Shown here one piece after another: positions 1-8,546 of a DNA stretch of 64,000 nt (its first letter is position 1; each line of letters starts with the position of its first letter). Location of the stretch: the NCBI RefSeq assembly GCF_042658365.1, contig NZ_JBHSQC010000023.1; one strand, written 5' to 3'. The position numbers and the translations under genes are program-made. The notes under the pieces were generated by a model, which searched no databases, had not been told where the DNA came from, and saw only the letters and a list, made by a program, of their open reading frames with translations. The stretch comes from Carnobacterium_A antarcticum (GTDB taxonomy: Bacteria; Bacillota; Bacilli; Lactobacillales; Carnobacteriaceae).

Positions 1-171
1 TTGGGAAAGTAATAGAAAAGAGAAAATTTCTTTTAATTGCAGCTCATCCTCTGTTATAGGATTCCGCCCCAAAAAAACGCAGTAAGTTTTACAATGAGTG
101 TTTATTCTTGAGTCGCTTTTTCACTTACGTTACACTTAAATTAATCAACCATAGAAAGAGGGAATAAAAAC

Positions 172-687
172 ATGGGAAAAAAAGTTGCAGTAGTTGTTAC
201 GAATTTATTTGAAGATGTCGAATTCACCTCCCCAAAAGATGCATTGGAAAAAGCTGGACATGAAGTTACTACTATTGAAGAAAAAGCAGGCAATCAAGTT
301 ACGGGAGAAAAAGGCGATGCGACGATCACAATTGATAAAAGTATCGATGATGTTTCTCCAGACGAGTTTGATGCTTTACTCATCCCAGGAGGCTTCTCGC
401 CTGACCAATTACGTGCAGATGAGCGCTTTTTAACATTTGTTAAACAATTTGCGGATGCTAAAAAACCGATTTTTGCTATTTGTCATGGTCCACAGCTTCT
501 CATCAATGCTGAAGTAGTCAAAGGCAAAAAAATGACTTCTGTTAAACAAGTCGGTGTTGATTTGAAAAATGCCGGTGCTTTATATGAAGACAGCGAAGTT
601 GTGACCGACGAGAGCGGCTTGATTACCAGCCGTACCCCTAAAGACTTGCCGGCTTTTAATAAAGCCATCGTAGAAGCGTTAGCTTAG
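172..687 (+). CDS. PfpI/DJ-1 family protein (type 1 glutamine amidotransferase-like)
   Basis: 171 aa, the usual length of the PfpI/YhbO/DJ-1 family of cytosolic proteins, which act as glyoxalase- or deglycase-like stress proteins or peptidases. The nucleophile elbow AICHGP places Cys104 next to His105, and Glu14 in the LFEDVEF stretch matches the conserved acidic residue that activates the cysteine. The IPGG motif follows at about residue 71. An AGAGGG ribosome binding site lies 8 bases before the ATG. It appears to be a single-gene transcript. The exact substrate cannot be told from sequence, and many members carry unproven protease annotations. Confidence 0.9.
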   Translation: MGKKVAVVVTNLFEDVEFTSPKDALEKAGHEVTTIEEKAGNQVTGEKGDATITIDKSIDDVSPDEFDALLIPGGFSPDQLRADERFLTFVKQFADAKKPIFAICHGPQLLINAEVVKGKKMTSVKQVGVDLKNAGALYEDSEVVTDESGLITSRTPKDLPAFNKAIVEALA

Positions 688-762
688 AATAGCAATGCGA
701 CTGCTTCATTGAAACTATTAAAACCTTTAACCGACTTTCATGTTCTTCTCATCTTTTTCTGA

Positions 763-873
763 TAGAATCAACAAGTCGTTTAAATAAATTCAATTTATTT
801 TTACTCTCTTTTCTCCCCTATGAAAAGAGTCTTATCCCCTAGCTGTCTCACAAATGTGAGGCAGCTTTTTTTA
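763..873 (+). ncRNA. Candidate small RNA 1 with CU-rich loop and terminator
   Basis: No ORF lies here. An extended -10 (TGA then TAGAAT, 763-768) predicts a start near 775. The transcript would hold a hairpin CTCTTTTC/GAAAAGAG whose loop is TCCCCTAT (about 804-829), a single-stranded TTATCCCCT, and an intrinsic terminator at 841-873 (AGCTGTCTCAC/GTGAGGCAGCT plus seven T). This layout, with UCCC motifs in a loop and in a linker before the terminator, resembles LhrC/csRNA-type small RNAs of Firmicutes. Upstream motifs CTTTA, ACTTTC and CTCATC recur before the next candidate. An alternative is that the terminator simply ends the PfpI transcript. Confidence 0.5.
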
Positions 874-925
874 CGTCTTAACATAAAAATTAATCTTTAG
901 TCACACTTTCTTCATATCTCATCGT

Positions 926-1046
926 TATAGTAGAAACATACCAATAACAACCAACTTTTTTATATTTTCATTTTTACCTTTTACTCCTCCAAAGTAATAG
1001 GTATTACTCCTTTTAGCCACTTGTTTTTACAAGTGGCTTTTTTTGT
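926..1046 (+). ncRNA. Candidate small RNA 2, apparent paralogue of small RNA 1
   Basis: A -10 TATAGT (926-931) predicts a start near 938. The transcript is ORF-free and T-rich, then has a small hairpin TTACT/AGTAA with loop CCTCCAA, a perfect palindrome AGTAATA-GG-TATTACT (about 995-1010), a CU-rich linker TACTCCTTTT and an intrinsic terminator at 1015-1046 (AGCCACTTGT/ACAAGTGGCT plus seven T). ACTCCTCC is complementary to a Shine-Dalgarno sequence. The upstream order CTTTA, ACTTTC, CTCATC, TAGAA matches candidate 1 with nearly the same spacing, so the two look like a tandem duplication. Confidence 0.5.
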
Positions 1047-1183
1047 GTATACGATCTTTTACTTAAATTTAATAAAAATATAACAATTCAAACAAATGTT
1101 TCGAGATTATCCCCATCGCAACGATGAAAGCGATTGATTTTTTAGGCGTCGCTCAAAATAACCTATTTGTCAAGGTTTCCGTC

Positions 1184-1212
1184 TTGCATTACCTCTTACT
1201 TTTTGTTAGAAT
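1184..1212 (+). promoter_or_regulatory. Promoter of the P-type ATPase gene
   Basis: TTGCAT (1184-1189), a 17-base spacer and TAGAAT (1207-1212). It lies 73 bases before the ATG of the ATPase and after the two small-RNA terminators, so the ATPase has its own promoter. No yybP-ykoY manganese riboswitch was recognised in the leader. Confidence 0.6.
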
Positions 1213-1284
1213 TATAGATATAAGGAGCAAACATCTGCTTCCTACTGAATGAAATCAGCAAAAAAACTATATAGGAGGAATGTT

Positions 1285-3927
1285 ATGGATTTCAAAACAA
1301 AACAGATCAAGTCCATTATAAAGACATTAAAGAGCGACGAGAAAAACGGGCTTACGTCGCAGCAAGTTGAACAAAAAAAGAAAGAATTTGGTGCTAACCA
1401 ATTTACAGAAGAGGAACGCATTTCGCTTTTCAAAAAAATACTGAATCATTTAAAAGAAGTGACAGTTATTATTTTGATTATAGCTGGAATCATTTCCACG
1501 TACATCGCCATTACTCAACACCCCTCTGACTTATCAGAACCAATCGTTATTTTCGCTATCATCGCTTTAAATGTTTTCATCGCGATTCGCCAAGAAGGAA
1601 ATGCAGAAGCCGCTTTAGAATCGTTAAAGAGCTTATCTGCTCCAAAAGCTCGGGTTATCCGTGATAACCAAACAGAAGAAATTGACGCCGTCGATTTAGT
1701 ACCCGGTGATATTTTACTTCTTGAAGCTGGTGACATGGTTCCAGCAGATGCTCGTATGATCTCTAGCAGCAATTTACAAACGGAAGAATCTGCTTTAACA
1801 GGTGAAAGTTTGCCTATTGAAAAAGATGAAAATGCCGTTGTTGACGAAGATGCTCCAGTTGGGGATGTCTTTCATACCGTTTTTTCAGGGTCATTGGTTA
1901 CCAATGGTCGTGCAAAGACGATAATTACTGCAACTGGAATGGACACTGAAATGGGTGCTGTAGCAAGTCTACTTAATAACACCAAACAAGGAAGAACGCC
2001 ACTGCAAGACCGGATGAACAAGCTGGGCAAACAATTAAGTATCATTGCTGTATTAGCTGGTGTTTTGATTTTCATTTTGAATTTTTTCCAAGGTGAAGAT
2101 TTCATTACAACCTTAATGACCGCTGTTACGTTAGCTGTTGCCGCTGTTCCAGAAACTTTGCCAGTGATTGTGACCATTAGTTTAGCTTTCGGGGTACAAA
2201 ACATGGTCAAACGCAATGCGATCATCCGTACGATTCCTTCGGTTGAGACATTAGGCAGTGCTTCTGTCATTGCTTCAGATAAAACCGGAACATTAACTCA
2301 AAATAAAATGACTATTCAAAAATTGTGGGCTTTCCCGCATCCGCCTATTGATGCTACTGCTGAATTTGGTGAAGATGAGAAAATGCTCTTGAAGATGATG
2401 AGTTTAGCTTCGAATGCCACCGTCGAAGATCGTGATGGTGAAGAAGTTATTGCTGGTGACCCAACAGAATCAGCCATCATTCGCTTATTGCAAGAAAAAG
2501 GAATGCCTAAAAAAGAATTAGAAAAAGAATACCCACGTGTTCACGAAATTCCGTTTGATTCTGAACGTAAATTAATGACCACTGTTCATAAAACAGAAGA
2601 TGGGTATATTTCCATTACTAAAGGGGCTTTTGACCGTATACCGGTTCACTTTTCATCTATTACAGATGAAGTTGGAACTAGAGCTCATGAAATACATGAT
2701 TCATTTGCACAAGATGCTTTACGTGTGATTGGCGTAGGATACAAAAAATACGATGATTTGCCTAAAGATTTATCAGTTGAGGAATTAGAAAAAGATATTC
2801 TATTTGCTGGAATCGTCGGCATGATCGATCCTCCTCGTGAAGAAAGTCGTGACGCAGTTAAAGAAGCAAAAGCAGCTGGTATTAAAACGATTATGATTAC
2901 TGGTGACCACGCTGTTACAGCGACTGCTATCGCTAAACAAATCGGGATTTTTGAACCAGGTGATAAGACCATTACGGGTGCTGAGCTTAGCAAATTATCG
3001 GATGAAGAACTAAAAGGAAATGTTAGAGACTTTTCCGTTTATGCACGCGTCTCGCCTGAAGACAAGATTCGAATCGTTAAAGCATGGCAAGCCAATGATG
3101 AAATAGTTGCCATGACCGGTGACGGAGTCAATGATGCGCCAGCTTTAAAAGCAGCAGATGTTGGTACTGCGATGGGAATCGCTGGTACAGAAGTTGCTAA
3201 AAATGCAGCAGATATGGTTTTAACAGATGATAACTTTGCTACAATCGTTCATACCGTTGAAGAAGGCCGTCGAGTCTACGAAAACATCAAAAAAACTGTC
3301 TATTTCTTATTAGCGTGTAACATTTCAGAAATTTTTATTATGTTGCTTGCTGTTCTCTTTGGTTGGGGCCTTCCAGTTGTTTCTATTCAACTCTTATTTA
3401 TTAACGTAGTAGCAGATGGAATACCAGGTTTCGGCTTAAGTAGAGAAAAGGCAGATCCAACGCTGATGGAACAAAAACCAACGAAAAAAGGCGAAAGTAT
3501 TTTCGCTCGTGGTATGACTCGTAACATTGCGATCGTCGCGACTATTTTTACTATTATCACTTTGCTTGGTTTTTATATTGGATCTTCTGTCACGGTTGAT
3601 GCTACTATCGGCGCAAGTCATGAAGTTGGACAAACGATGGCTTTCCTTATCCTAGGTTGGTCTTCCGTTATTCACATCTTCAATGCCCGAAGTAAAGAAT
3701 CCATTTTTAAAATTGGTTTCTTATCAAATCCAACTGTTTTCTGGACATCTCTTTTATCCATTTCGATTTTAACAATCGTTGCTTTGGTACCTTTCTTAGC
3801 AAACATTTTCTTTCTTGTTCCAATGAGTTTGACCCATTGGATCATTGTGGTTGTTTTGTCGATACTTCCATTGATATTCGTGGAAATACAAAAATTGGTC
3901 TTTAAGAAGATTGGAAAAGCATTCTAA
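1285..3927 (+). CDS. Cation-transporting P-type ATPase, P2A calcium type
   Basis: 880 aa membrane pump that uses ATP to move a divalent cation, probably Ca2+ (possibly Mn2+), across the cell membrane. It has an N-terminal cation-ATPase domain, the phosphorylation motif DKTGTLT with Asp332, the hinge motif TGDGVNDAP around Asp613, and about ten membrane helices. Ion-site residues of SERCA-type pumps are kept: Glu290 in VPETLP (helix 4), the N-I-S-E stretch in helix 5, and Asn/Asp in FINVVADG (helix 6). An in-frame ATG at 1249 exists, but AGGAGG at 1273-1278 fits the ATG at 1285. Substrate is inferred from motifs only. Confidence 0.9.
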   Translation: MDFKTKQIKSIIKTLKSDEKNGLTSQQVEQKKKEFGANQFTEEERISLFKKILNHLKEVTVIILIIAGIISTYIAITQHPSDLSEPIVIFAIIALNVFIAIRQEGNAEAALESLKSLSAPKARVIRDNQTEEIDAVDLVPGDILLLEAGDMVPADARMISSSNLQTEESALTGESLPIEKDENAVVDEDAPVGDVFHTVFSGSLVTNGRAKTIITATGMDTEMGAVASLLNNTKQGRTPLQDRMNKLGKQLSIIAVLAGVLIFILNFFQGEDFITTLMTAVTLAVAAVPETLPVIVTISLAFGVQNMVKRNAIIRTIPSVETLGSASVIASDKTGTLTQNKMTIQKLWAFPHPPIDATAEFGEDEKMLLKMMSLASNATVEDRDGEEVIAGDPTESAIIRLLQEKGMPKKELEKEYPRVHEIPFDSERKLMTTVHKTEDGYISITKGAFDRIPVHFSSITDEVGTRAHEIHDSFAQDALRVIGVGYKKYDDLPKDLSVEELEKDILFAGIVGMIDPPREESRDAVKEAKAAGIKTIMITGDHAVTATAIAKQIGIFEPGDKTITGAELSKLSDEELKGNVRDFSVYARVSPEDKIRIVKAWQANDEIVAMTGDGVNDAPALKAADVGTAMGIAGTEVAKNAADMVLTDDNFATIVHTVEEGRRVYENIKKTVYFLLACNISEIFIMLLAVLFGWGLPVVSIQLLFINVVADGIPGFGLSREKADPTLMEQKPTKKGESIFARGMTRNIAIVATIFTIITLLGFYIGSSVTVDATIGASHEVGQTMAFLILGWSSVIHIFNARSKESIFKIGFLSNPTVFWTSLLSISILTIVALVPFLANIFFLVPMSLTHWIIVVVLSILPLIFVEIQKLVFKKIGKAF

Positions 3928-3940
3928 AATGAATACTAAC

Positions 3941-3981
3941 AAAAAAGGTTCCAGTAGAAATTATTCTGCTGGAACCTTTTT
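3941..3981. terminator. Bidirectional intrinsic terminator
   Basis: An A-run, a GGTTCCAG/CTGGAACC stem and a T-run lie between the convergent ATPase and 6-phospho-beta-glucosidase genes and can serve both strands. Confidence 0.8.
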
Positions 3982-3995
3982 GTTGTTTAACTGGG

Positions 3996-5417
3996 TTATT
4001 TTTCAGTAAGACTAGCTCCATTAGTTTCGATGACTTGTTTGTACCAATAAAAGCTTTTCTTTTTATAGCGTTCTAATGTACCTGTGCCATCGTCATGACG
4101 GTCCACATAGATAAAACCATAGCGTTTTTTCAATTCAGCCGTTGAAGCACTAACAAGGTCAATACAGCCCCAAGTAGTGTACCCCATTACATTGACACCG
4201 TCTTTGATTGCTTCTCCTACTTGAACTAGGTGATCGTTTAAATAATCGATTCGGTAATCATCATTAACGGTCTTGTCGCCATTTTCATCAGTGATCAATT
4301 CGTCATTAGCACCTAATCCATTTTCGACAATGAAGAGTGGTTTTTGGTATCGATCCCAAAAGTCATTCAATACGATTCGTAGTCCTTTTGGATCAATTTG
4401 CCAACCCCATTCAGAGGCTTCTAAGTACGGATTTGGTATGCCGCCTAAAATATTGCCTTTACCAGGCTTACGTTTGCTCTCATCAGCTGTTTCCGTGACA
4501 CTCATATAATAACTGAATGAAATGAAGTCCACAGTATTTTTAAGGGTTTCTTCGTCGTCTGGACCAAAATCAAGTTCAATATTGTTCTCACGGAAGTAGC
4601 GTTTCATATAGCCTGGGTACGCTCCTCGCACGTGGACATCCGAGAAGAAATAGTTTTTGCGTTCAGCTTCCATAACCGCAACCATATCATCAGGATTAGA
4701 TGTTAGCGGATAAATCGGCATCGCCAATACCATACAACCGATTTGAGCTTCCGGCATGATTTCATGTCCTATTTTTGTTGCTAACGCACTCGCTACTAAC
4801 TCATGGTGTACTGCTTGATACAAGTCTTTTTGCGTCAGCTCTTCAGGGGCTGTATAAATACCGCCGCTCATAAATGGTGCATGTAAAATAGAGTTGATTT
4901 CATTGAATGTCAGCCAATATTTTACTTTTCCTTTATAACGGGTGAAGACTGTCCGTACGTAATTTTCGTAAAAATCAATCATTTTACGGTTTACCCAGCC
5001 GTCATATTCTTTAGATAAATGCAGTGGGGTTTCATAGTGAGAAAGAGTCACTAAAGGCTCAATGCCGTATTTCAACAATTCATCAAATAAATCATCATAG
5101 AATTTCAAACCAGCTTCATTTGGCTCAGTTTCATCGCCTTTAGGGAAAATACGTGACCAAGCAATTGATGTACGGAATGTTTTGAAACCCATCTCCGCAA
5201 ATAACTTGATGTCTTCTTTATAACGGTGATAAAAATCGATTCCGACTAACTTCATATTGTCTTCTGTCGGTTCGTCGGTTATCGGACCGAATCCGCCATG
5301 AGGCGTAACATCTTGGACAGACCATCCTTTTCCGTCTGCGTTATAAGCACCTTCTAATTGGTTCGCTGCAACCGCTCCACCCCATAAAAAACCATCTGGA
5401 AATTGTTCTTGTGTCAA
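3996..5417 (-). CDS. 6-phospho-beta-glucosidase (glycoside hydrolase family 1)
   Basis: 473 aa cytosolic GH1 enzyme that hydrolyses phosphorylated beta-glucosides such as cellobiose-6-P, arbutin-6-P or salicin-6-P after PTS uptake. The acid/base Glu173 sits in TFNEIN and the nucleophile Glu365 in VENG. The C-terminal stretch SASTAELKKRYGFIYVD has the Ser-Lys-Tyr set that marks enzymes specific for 6-phosphate sugars. The gene stands alone; no PTS subunit or BglG-type antiterminator lies in the window, so both must be elsewhere. Expression is controlled by a RAT/terminator leader and a cre-like site (see separate entries). Confidence 0.93.
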   Translation of the reverse strand: MTQEQFPDGFLWGGAVAANQLEGAYNADGKGWSVQDVTPHGGFGPITDEPTEDNMKLVGIDFYHRYKEDIKLFAEMGFKTFRTSIAWSRIFPKGDETEPNEAGLKFYDDLFDELLKYGIEPLVTLSHYETPLHLSKEYDGWVNRKMIDFYENYVRTVFTRYKGKVKYWLTFNEINSILHAPFMSGGIYTAPEELTQKDLYQAVHHELVASALATKIGHEIMPEAQIGCMVLAMPIYPLTSNPDDMVAVMEAERKNYFFSDVHVRGAYPGYMKRYFRENNIELDFGPDDEETLKNTVDFISFSYYMSVTETADESKRKPGKGNILGGIPNPYLEASEWGWQIDPKGLRIVLNDFWDRYQKPLFIVENGLGANDELITDENGDKTVNDDYRIDYLNDHLVQVGEAIKDGVNVMGYTTWGCIDLVSASTAELKKRYGFIYVDRHDDGTGTLERYKKKSFYWYKQVIETNGASLTEK

Positions 5418-5451
5418 AATGATCCGCTCCTCTTTTATTCATTAGTTTAAC

Positions 5452-5536
5452 TATTTTTAAAAAATAAAAAACCTAAACTCATTCCAAATGCTCTATCCAA
5501 CTTGCAATAGAACGATTTCGAATCAATTTAGGTTTT
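5452..5536 (-). terminator. Leader terminator overlapping the antiterminator element
   Basis: On the minus strand, AAAACCTAAA just after the RAT pairs with TTTAGGTTTT about 50 bases later, followed by a T-rich run (TTTTTTATTTTTT). The first arm overlaps the 3' part of the RAT, so RAT folding and terminator folding exclude each other. Confidence 0.8.
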
Positions 5537-5558
5537 GCCTGCCGAACAGTAACAATCC
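5531..5558 (-). promoter_or_regulatory. Ribonucleic antiterminator (RAT) for a BglG/LicT-family protein
   Basis: Read on the minus strand it starts GGATTGTTACTG and ends GGCAGGCAAAACC, matching the known RAT of bgl operons bound by LicT/BglG. Bound protein would prevent the downstream terminator, coupling the glucosidase gene to beta-glucoside supply. Confidence 0.85.
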
Positions 5559-5571
5559 TTCTGCTAAACTC

Positions 5572-5610
5572 AATATAACACGCTGCACCATGAAATGCAA
5601 ACGCTTTTCA
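5572..5610 (-). promoter_or_regulatory. Promoter with overlapping cre-like site
   Basis: On the minus strand, TTGCAT (5600-5595), a 17-base spacer and TATATT (5577-5572). The segment 5596-5610 reads TGAAAAGCGTTTGCA, an imperfect CcpA operator (one base longer than the 14-base consensus) that covers the -35 box, suggesting glucose repression. Confidence 0.65.
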
Positions 5611-5747
5611 TACTTCCCATTAAGTAATTACCTACATAAAAGGTCGAAGGATAGTCTTTTCAAGTAAAAACTGTTAAAATGGTAGGCAATTGAAGTCATT
5701 TGGTGTTCGATTTTAAATGACTTATCTTGAAAGAATGGATGGGTGTA

Positions 5748-6569
5748 ATGAATAAAACAGCAAGACAAACCTTAGCTTTATGCAAACGAGTCATCATAAA
5801 AGTTGGTACCAGCACCATCATGTACCCCAATGGCACGGTCAACTTACAACGGTTAGACAAATTGGCTTTTGTCTTGAGCGATTTGAGAAATCAAGGAAAA
5901 GAAGTCATCCTAGTATCTTCCGGCGCAGTCGGCGTTGGTCTTCACCGGTTGAATTTGAAAGAATCGCCTAAAACCATTCCAGAACAACAAGCTGTTGCTT
6001 CTGTAGGGCAAAGCGAACTCATGAATTTATACAGCAATTTCTTTTTCAACTATGGTCAAATCATCGGACAAGTGTTGATGACGCGTGATATTGTCGAGTT
6101 TCCTGAAAGTCGGTTAAATGCTATCAACACTTTTGAACAATTATTGAAGAAAAATGTTATTCCGATCGTCAATGAAAATGATACGGTCGCAGTCGATGAA
6201 TTGGACCATTCGACAAAATTCGGCGACAATGATCGTTTGTCTGCTATCGTAGCCGAAATTACACAAGCGGACTTATTGATCATGTTGTCCGATATTGATG
6301 GTTTTTACGATCGCAATCCTAATGAAGATGCGGATGCTGAACTGTTCCGCGAGATAAATGATGTCACTCCTAGGCTCTTTTCGCTTGCCGGCGGCGTAGG
6401 TTCAGAATTCGGTACTGGCGGTATGGTCACCAAATTAACTGCAGCAGAACACATTTTAAAACAAACTAGTCAAATGGTCTTAGCAAATGGCGAAGACCCA
6501 ACAATCATTTTTAAAATTATTGCCGGTGAGGATATCGGAACACTTTTCACGACTAAACAGAATCAGTAA
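5748..6569 (+). CDS. proB: Glutamate 5-kinase
   Basis: 273 aa, first step of proline synthesis: ATP-dependent phosphorylation of glutamate. The amino-acid-kinase fold shows IIKVGTSTI at the N-terminus, SSGAVGVG, NENDTVA and FGDNDRLSA. The C-terminal PUA domain of the E. coli enzyme (367 aa) is absent, as in many Lactobacillales. A TTG at 5727 and an ATG at 5739 are in frame, but the ATG at 5748 best fits family length and the GGATGGG upstream. It is followed 19 bases later by proA in one operon. Confidence 0.95.
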   Translation: MNKTARQTLALCKRVIIKVGTSTIMYPNGTVNLQRLDKLAFVLSDLRNQGKEVILVSSGAVGVGLHRLNLKESPKTIPEQQAVASVGQSELMNLYSNFFFNYGQIIGQVLMTRDIVEFPESRLNAINTFEQLLKKNVIPIVNENDTVAVDELDHSTKFGDNDRLSAIVAEITQADLLIMLSDIDGFYDRNPNEDADAELFREINDVTPRLFSLAGGVGSEFGTGGMVTKLTAAEHILKQTSQMVLANGEDPTIIFKIIAGEDIGTLFTTKQNQ

Positions 6570-6588
6570 AGGATAGGGAGGAATTTGA

Positions 6589-7833
6589 ATGGAAACCTTA
6601 ATAGAATTAGGTGAAAAAGCAAAAAAAGCCAGCCGTTATTTGGCACAAGCTTCTTCTAAAGAAAAAAATGCAGCACTTCAATTAATGAGTGAGGCTCTTT
6701 TAGAAAATGCTTCAACTATTCTGGCTGCAAATCAACAAGACCTTGCTGCAGCTAACGAAAACAACATCGCTGAAACGCTGGTAGACCGTTTGGTTTTAAA
6801 TGACGAACGCCTGCAAGCTATGGCTGATGGCCTAATGCAGATTGCTGAATTGCCAGATCCAATTGGGTTAGTGAGCGGCATGTGGAAAAACGAAGCTGGT
6901 TTAACTATCGGCAAGCAAAGTGTACCGCTTGGCGTTATCGGCATTATCTACGAATCACGACCAAATGTGACCACAGATGCTGGTGCCTTATGTTTTAAAT
7001 CAGGCAATGCGGTCATTTTACGCGGCGGAAAAGAAGCCATTCATTCCAATAAAGCTTTGGTCACTGTCTTGCAGCAAGCTTTAGCTAAAACTAACTTTCC
7101 AACAACAGCTATCCAATTGGTAGAAGACACAACCAGAGAAACTTCTCGCGACATGATGCGCTTAAACCGCTACTTGGATGTTTTAATTCCTCGCGGAGGC
7201 ACACGTTTGATCCAAACTGTGATGGAAACAGCGACTGTTCCCGTCATTGAAACCGGCACAGGCAATTGCCATGTCTACATCGATAAAGACGCGCAATTGA
7301 AAATGGCTACCGATATCATCGTCAATGCAAAATGTTCTCGCCCTTCCGTCTGCAACGCCGCTGAAACTTTGTTGATTCATGAAGACGTCGCTGCTGAATT
7401 CCTACCCGTGATTGAAGCCGCTTTGGCTGAATACCACGTCGAATTGCGAGCAGATGAAACAGCTCTTAGCATTTTGAAGAAGTCGCAGCCTGCAACAGAA
7501 GAAGACTGGGAAACAGAGTTTTTAGATTTTATTTTAGCTGTAAAAGTCGTTTCTTCATTAGACGAAGCCATTACCCATATCAATCAATACAGTACAGGGC
7601 ATTCTGAAGCAATCGTAACCGATAATTACTTTGCTGGACAACAGTTCCACCGTGAAGTCGATTCATCCACAGTCTATATTAATGCTTCTACTCGTTTCAC
7701 TGATGGTTTTGAATTTGGCTTCGGCGCCGAAATCGGCATCAGCACTCAAAAACTGCATGCTCGAGGACCAATGGGTTTAGCTGAGTTAACTTCTTCCAAA
7801 TACATCGTCTTTGGAGAAGGACAAATTCGGTAG
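6589..7833 (+). CDS. proA: Glutamate-5-semialdehyde dehydrogenase (gamma-glutamyl phosphate reductase)
   Basis: 414 aa, NADPH-dependent reduction of glutamyl-5-phosphate to glutamate semialdehyde, second step of proline synthesis. Full family length; the catalytic cysteine is Cys255 in CSRPSVCNAAE, and IPRGG (about 200-204) is the conserved glycine-rich stretch. The ribosome binding site is AGGGAGG. It is co-transcribed with proB; the third gene, proC, lies separately at 58.5 kb. Confidence 0.96.
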   Translation: METLIELGEKAKKASRYLAQASSKEKNAALQLMSEALLENASTILAANQQDLAAANENNIAETLVDRLVLNDERLQAMADGLMQIAELPDPIGLVSGMWKNEAGLTIGKQSVPLGVIGIIYESRPNVTTDAGALCFKSGNAVILRGGKEAIHSNKALVTVLQQALAKTNFPTTAIQLVEDTTRETSRDMMRLNRYLDVLIPRGGTRLIQTVMETATVPVIETGTGNCHVYIDKDAQLKMATDIIVNAKCSRPSVCNAAETLLIHEDVAAEFLPVIEAALAEYHVELRADETALSILKKSQPATEEDWETEFLDFILAVKVVSSLDEAITHINQYSTGHSEAIVTDNYFAGQQFHREVDSSTVYINASTRFTDGFEFGFGAEIGISTQKLHARGPMGLAELTSSKYIVFGEGQIR

Positions 7834-7857
7834 CTTCTTTTTGGAATACATTTTTTT

Positions 7858-7896
7858 GAGGCATGATTTCGATTTTACTTCGAAATCATGCCTTTT
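7858..7896 (+). terminator. Terminator of proBA
   Basis: A 12-bp stem GGCATGATTTCG/CGAAATCATGCC with a 9-base loop followed by TTTT, 25 bases after the proA stop. Confidence 0.85.
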
Positions 7897-7909
7897 AAAC
7901 TAATCACTG

Positions 7910-7959
7910 CCTGTGGATAACCGCATTTGACAGTCTGCCAAGTTATACACAGGGGATAA
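7910..7959. promoter_or_regulatory. Inverted pair of DnaA boxes plus a third weak box
   Basis: CCTGTGGATAAC (7910-7921) and GTTATACACAGG (7942-7953) form an inverted repeat with one mismatch. They contain the perfect DnaA box TGTGGATAA (7912-7920) and TTATACACA (7943-7951, fits TTATNCACA). AGGGGATAA (7951-7959) is a third, weaker match in the orientation of the first. They lie 34-83 bases before the DUF924 gene. Intergenic DnaA-box clusters are known in Firmicutes; function here is inferred. Confidence 0.5.
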
Positions 7960-7992
7960 CTAAGGCGACCAAAATTAACGGGAGGTCAGTAT

Positions 7993-8532
7993 ATGGAGTA
8001 TCAAGCAGTATTAGATTTTTGGTTTGAAGAAGTTACGCCTAAACAATGGTTTGAAAAAGATGAACAGCTTGACGAAGAGATTCGGCAACGTTTTGGAAGT
8101 TGTCACCAACAAGCCATTCAAGGAGAGTTAGTCGCCTGGCGCAAGACCATTCAAGGCCGTTTAGCAGAGATCATCGTTTTGGATCAGTTTTCCAGAAATA
8201 TTTTCCGAAACGATCCTCGTTCATTTGCATATGACGGGATGGCATTGGTTTTAGCTCAAGAAGCTATGAAACTGGAAGAGTTGAACCAATTAAGCGTAGT
8301 TCAACGCAGCTTTATCTATATGCCTTTAATGCATTCCGAATCCTTAGTGATTCATGAGGAAGCCTTGAAACGCTTTTCAGAAAAAGGAATGGAAATAAAC
8401 TTAGACTTTGAATTAAAGCATCGAGATATTTTAGTGAAATTTGGTCGTTACCCTCATCGCAATGAAGTTCTGAATCGCAAATCAACACCAGCAGAAATCC
8501 AATTTTTGAAAGAACCATATTCATCTTTTTAA
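7993..8532 (+). CDS. DUF924 family protein
   Basis: 179 aa, all-helical cytosolic protein of the DUF924 (YcaR-type) family, recognised from the N-terminal VLDFWF, the LAEIIVLDQFSRNIFR stretch at about residues 57-72 and YMPLMHSE near residue 115. The family adopts a TPR-like fold; its biochemical role is unknown. The start is set by GGGAGG nine bases upstream. It is a single gene bounded by terminators, with an inverted DnaA-box pair directly upstream. Confidence 0.88.
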   Translation: MEYQAVLDFWFEEVTPKQWFEKDEQLDEEIRQRFGSCHQQAIQGELVAWRKTIQGRLAEIIVLDQFSRNIFRNDPRSFAYDGMALVLAQEAMKLEELNQLSVVQRSFIYMPLMHSESLVIHEEALKRFSEKGMEINLDFELKHRDILVKFGRYPHRNEVLNRKSTPAEIQFLKEPYSSF

Positions 8533-8546
8533 TATGCCTTAGACGT

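Noticed and set aside
1047..1284. yybP-ykoY manganese riboswitch before the P-type ATPase
   Set aside because: The expected conserved core was not found and the leader from the promoter to the ATG is only about 70 bases.
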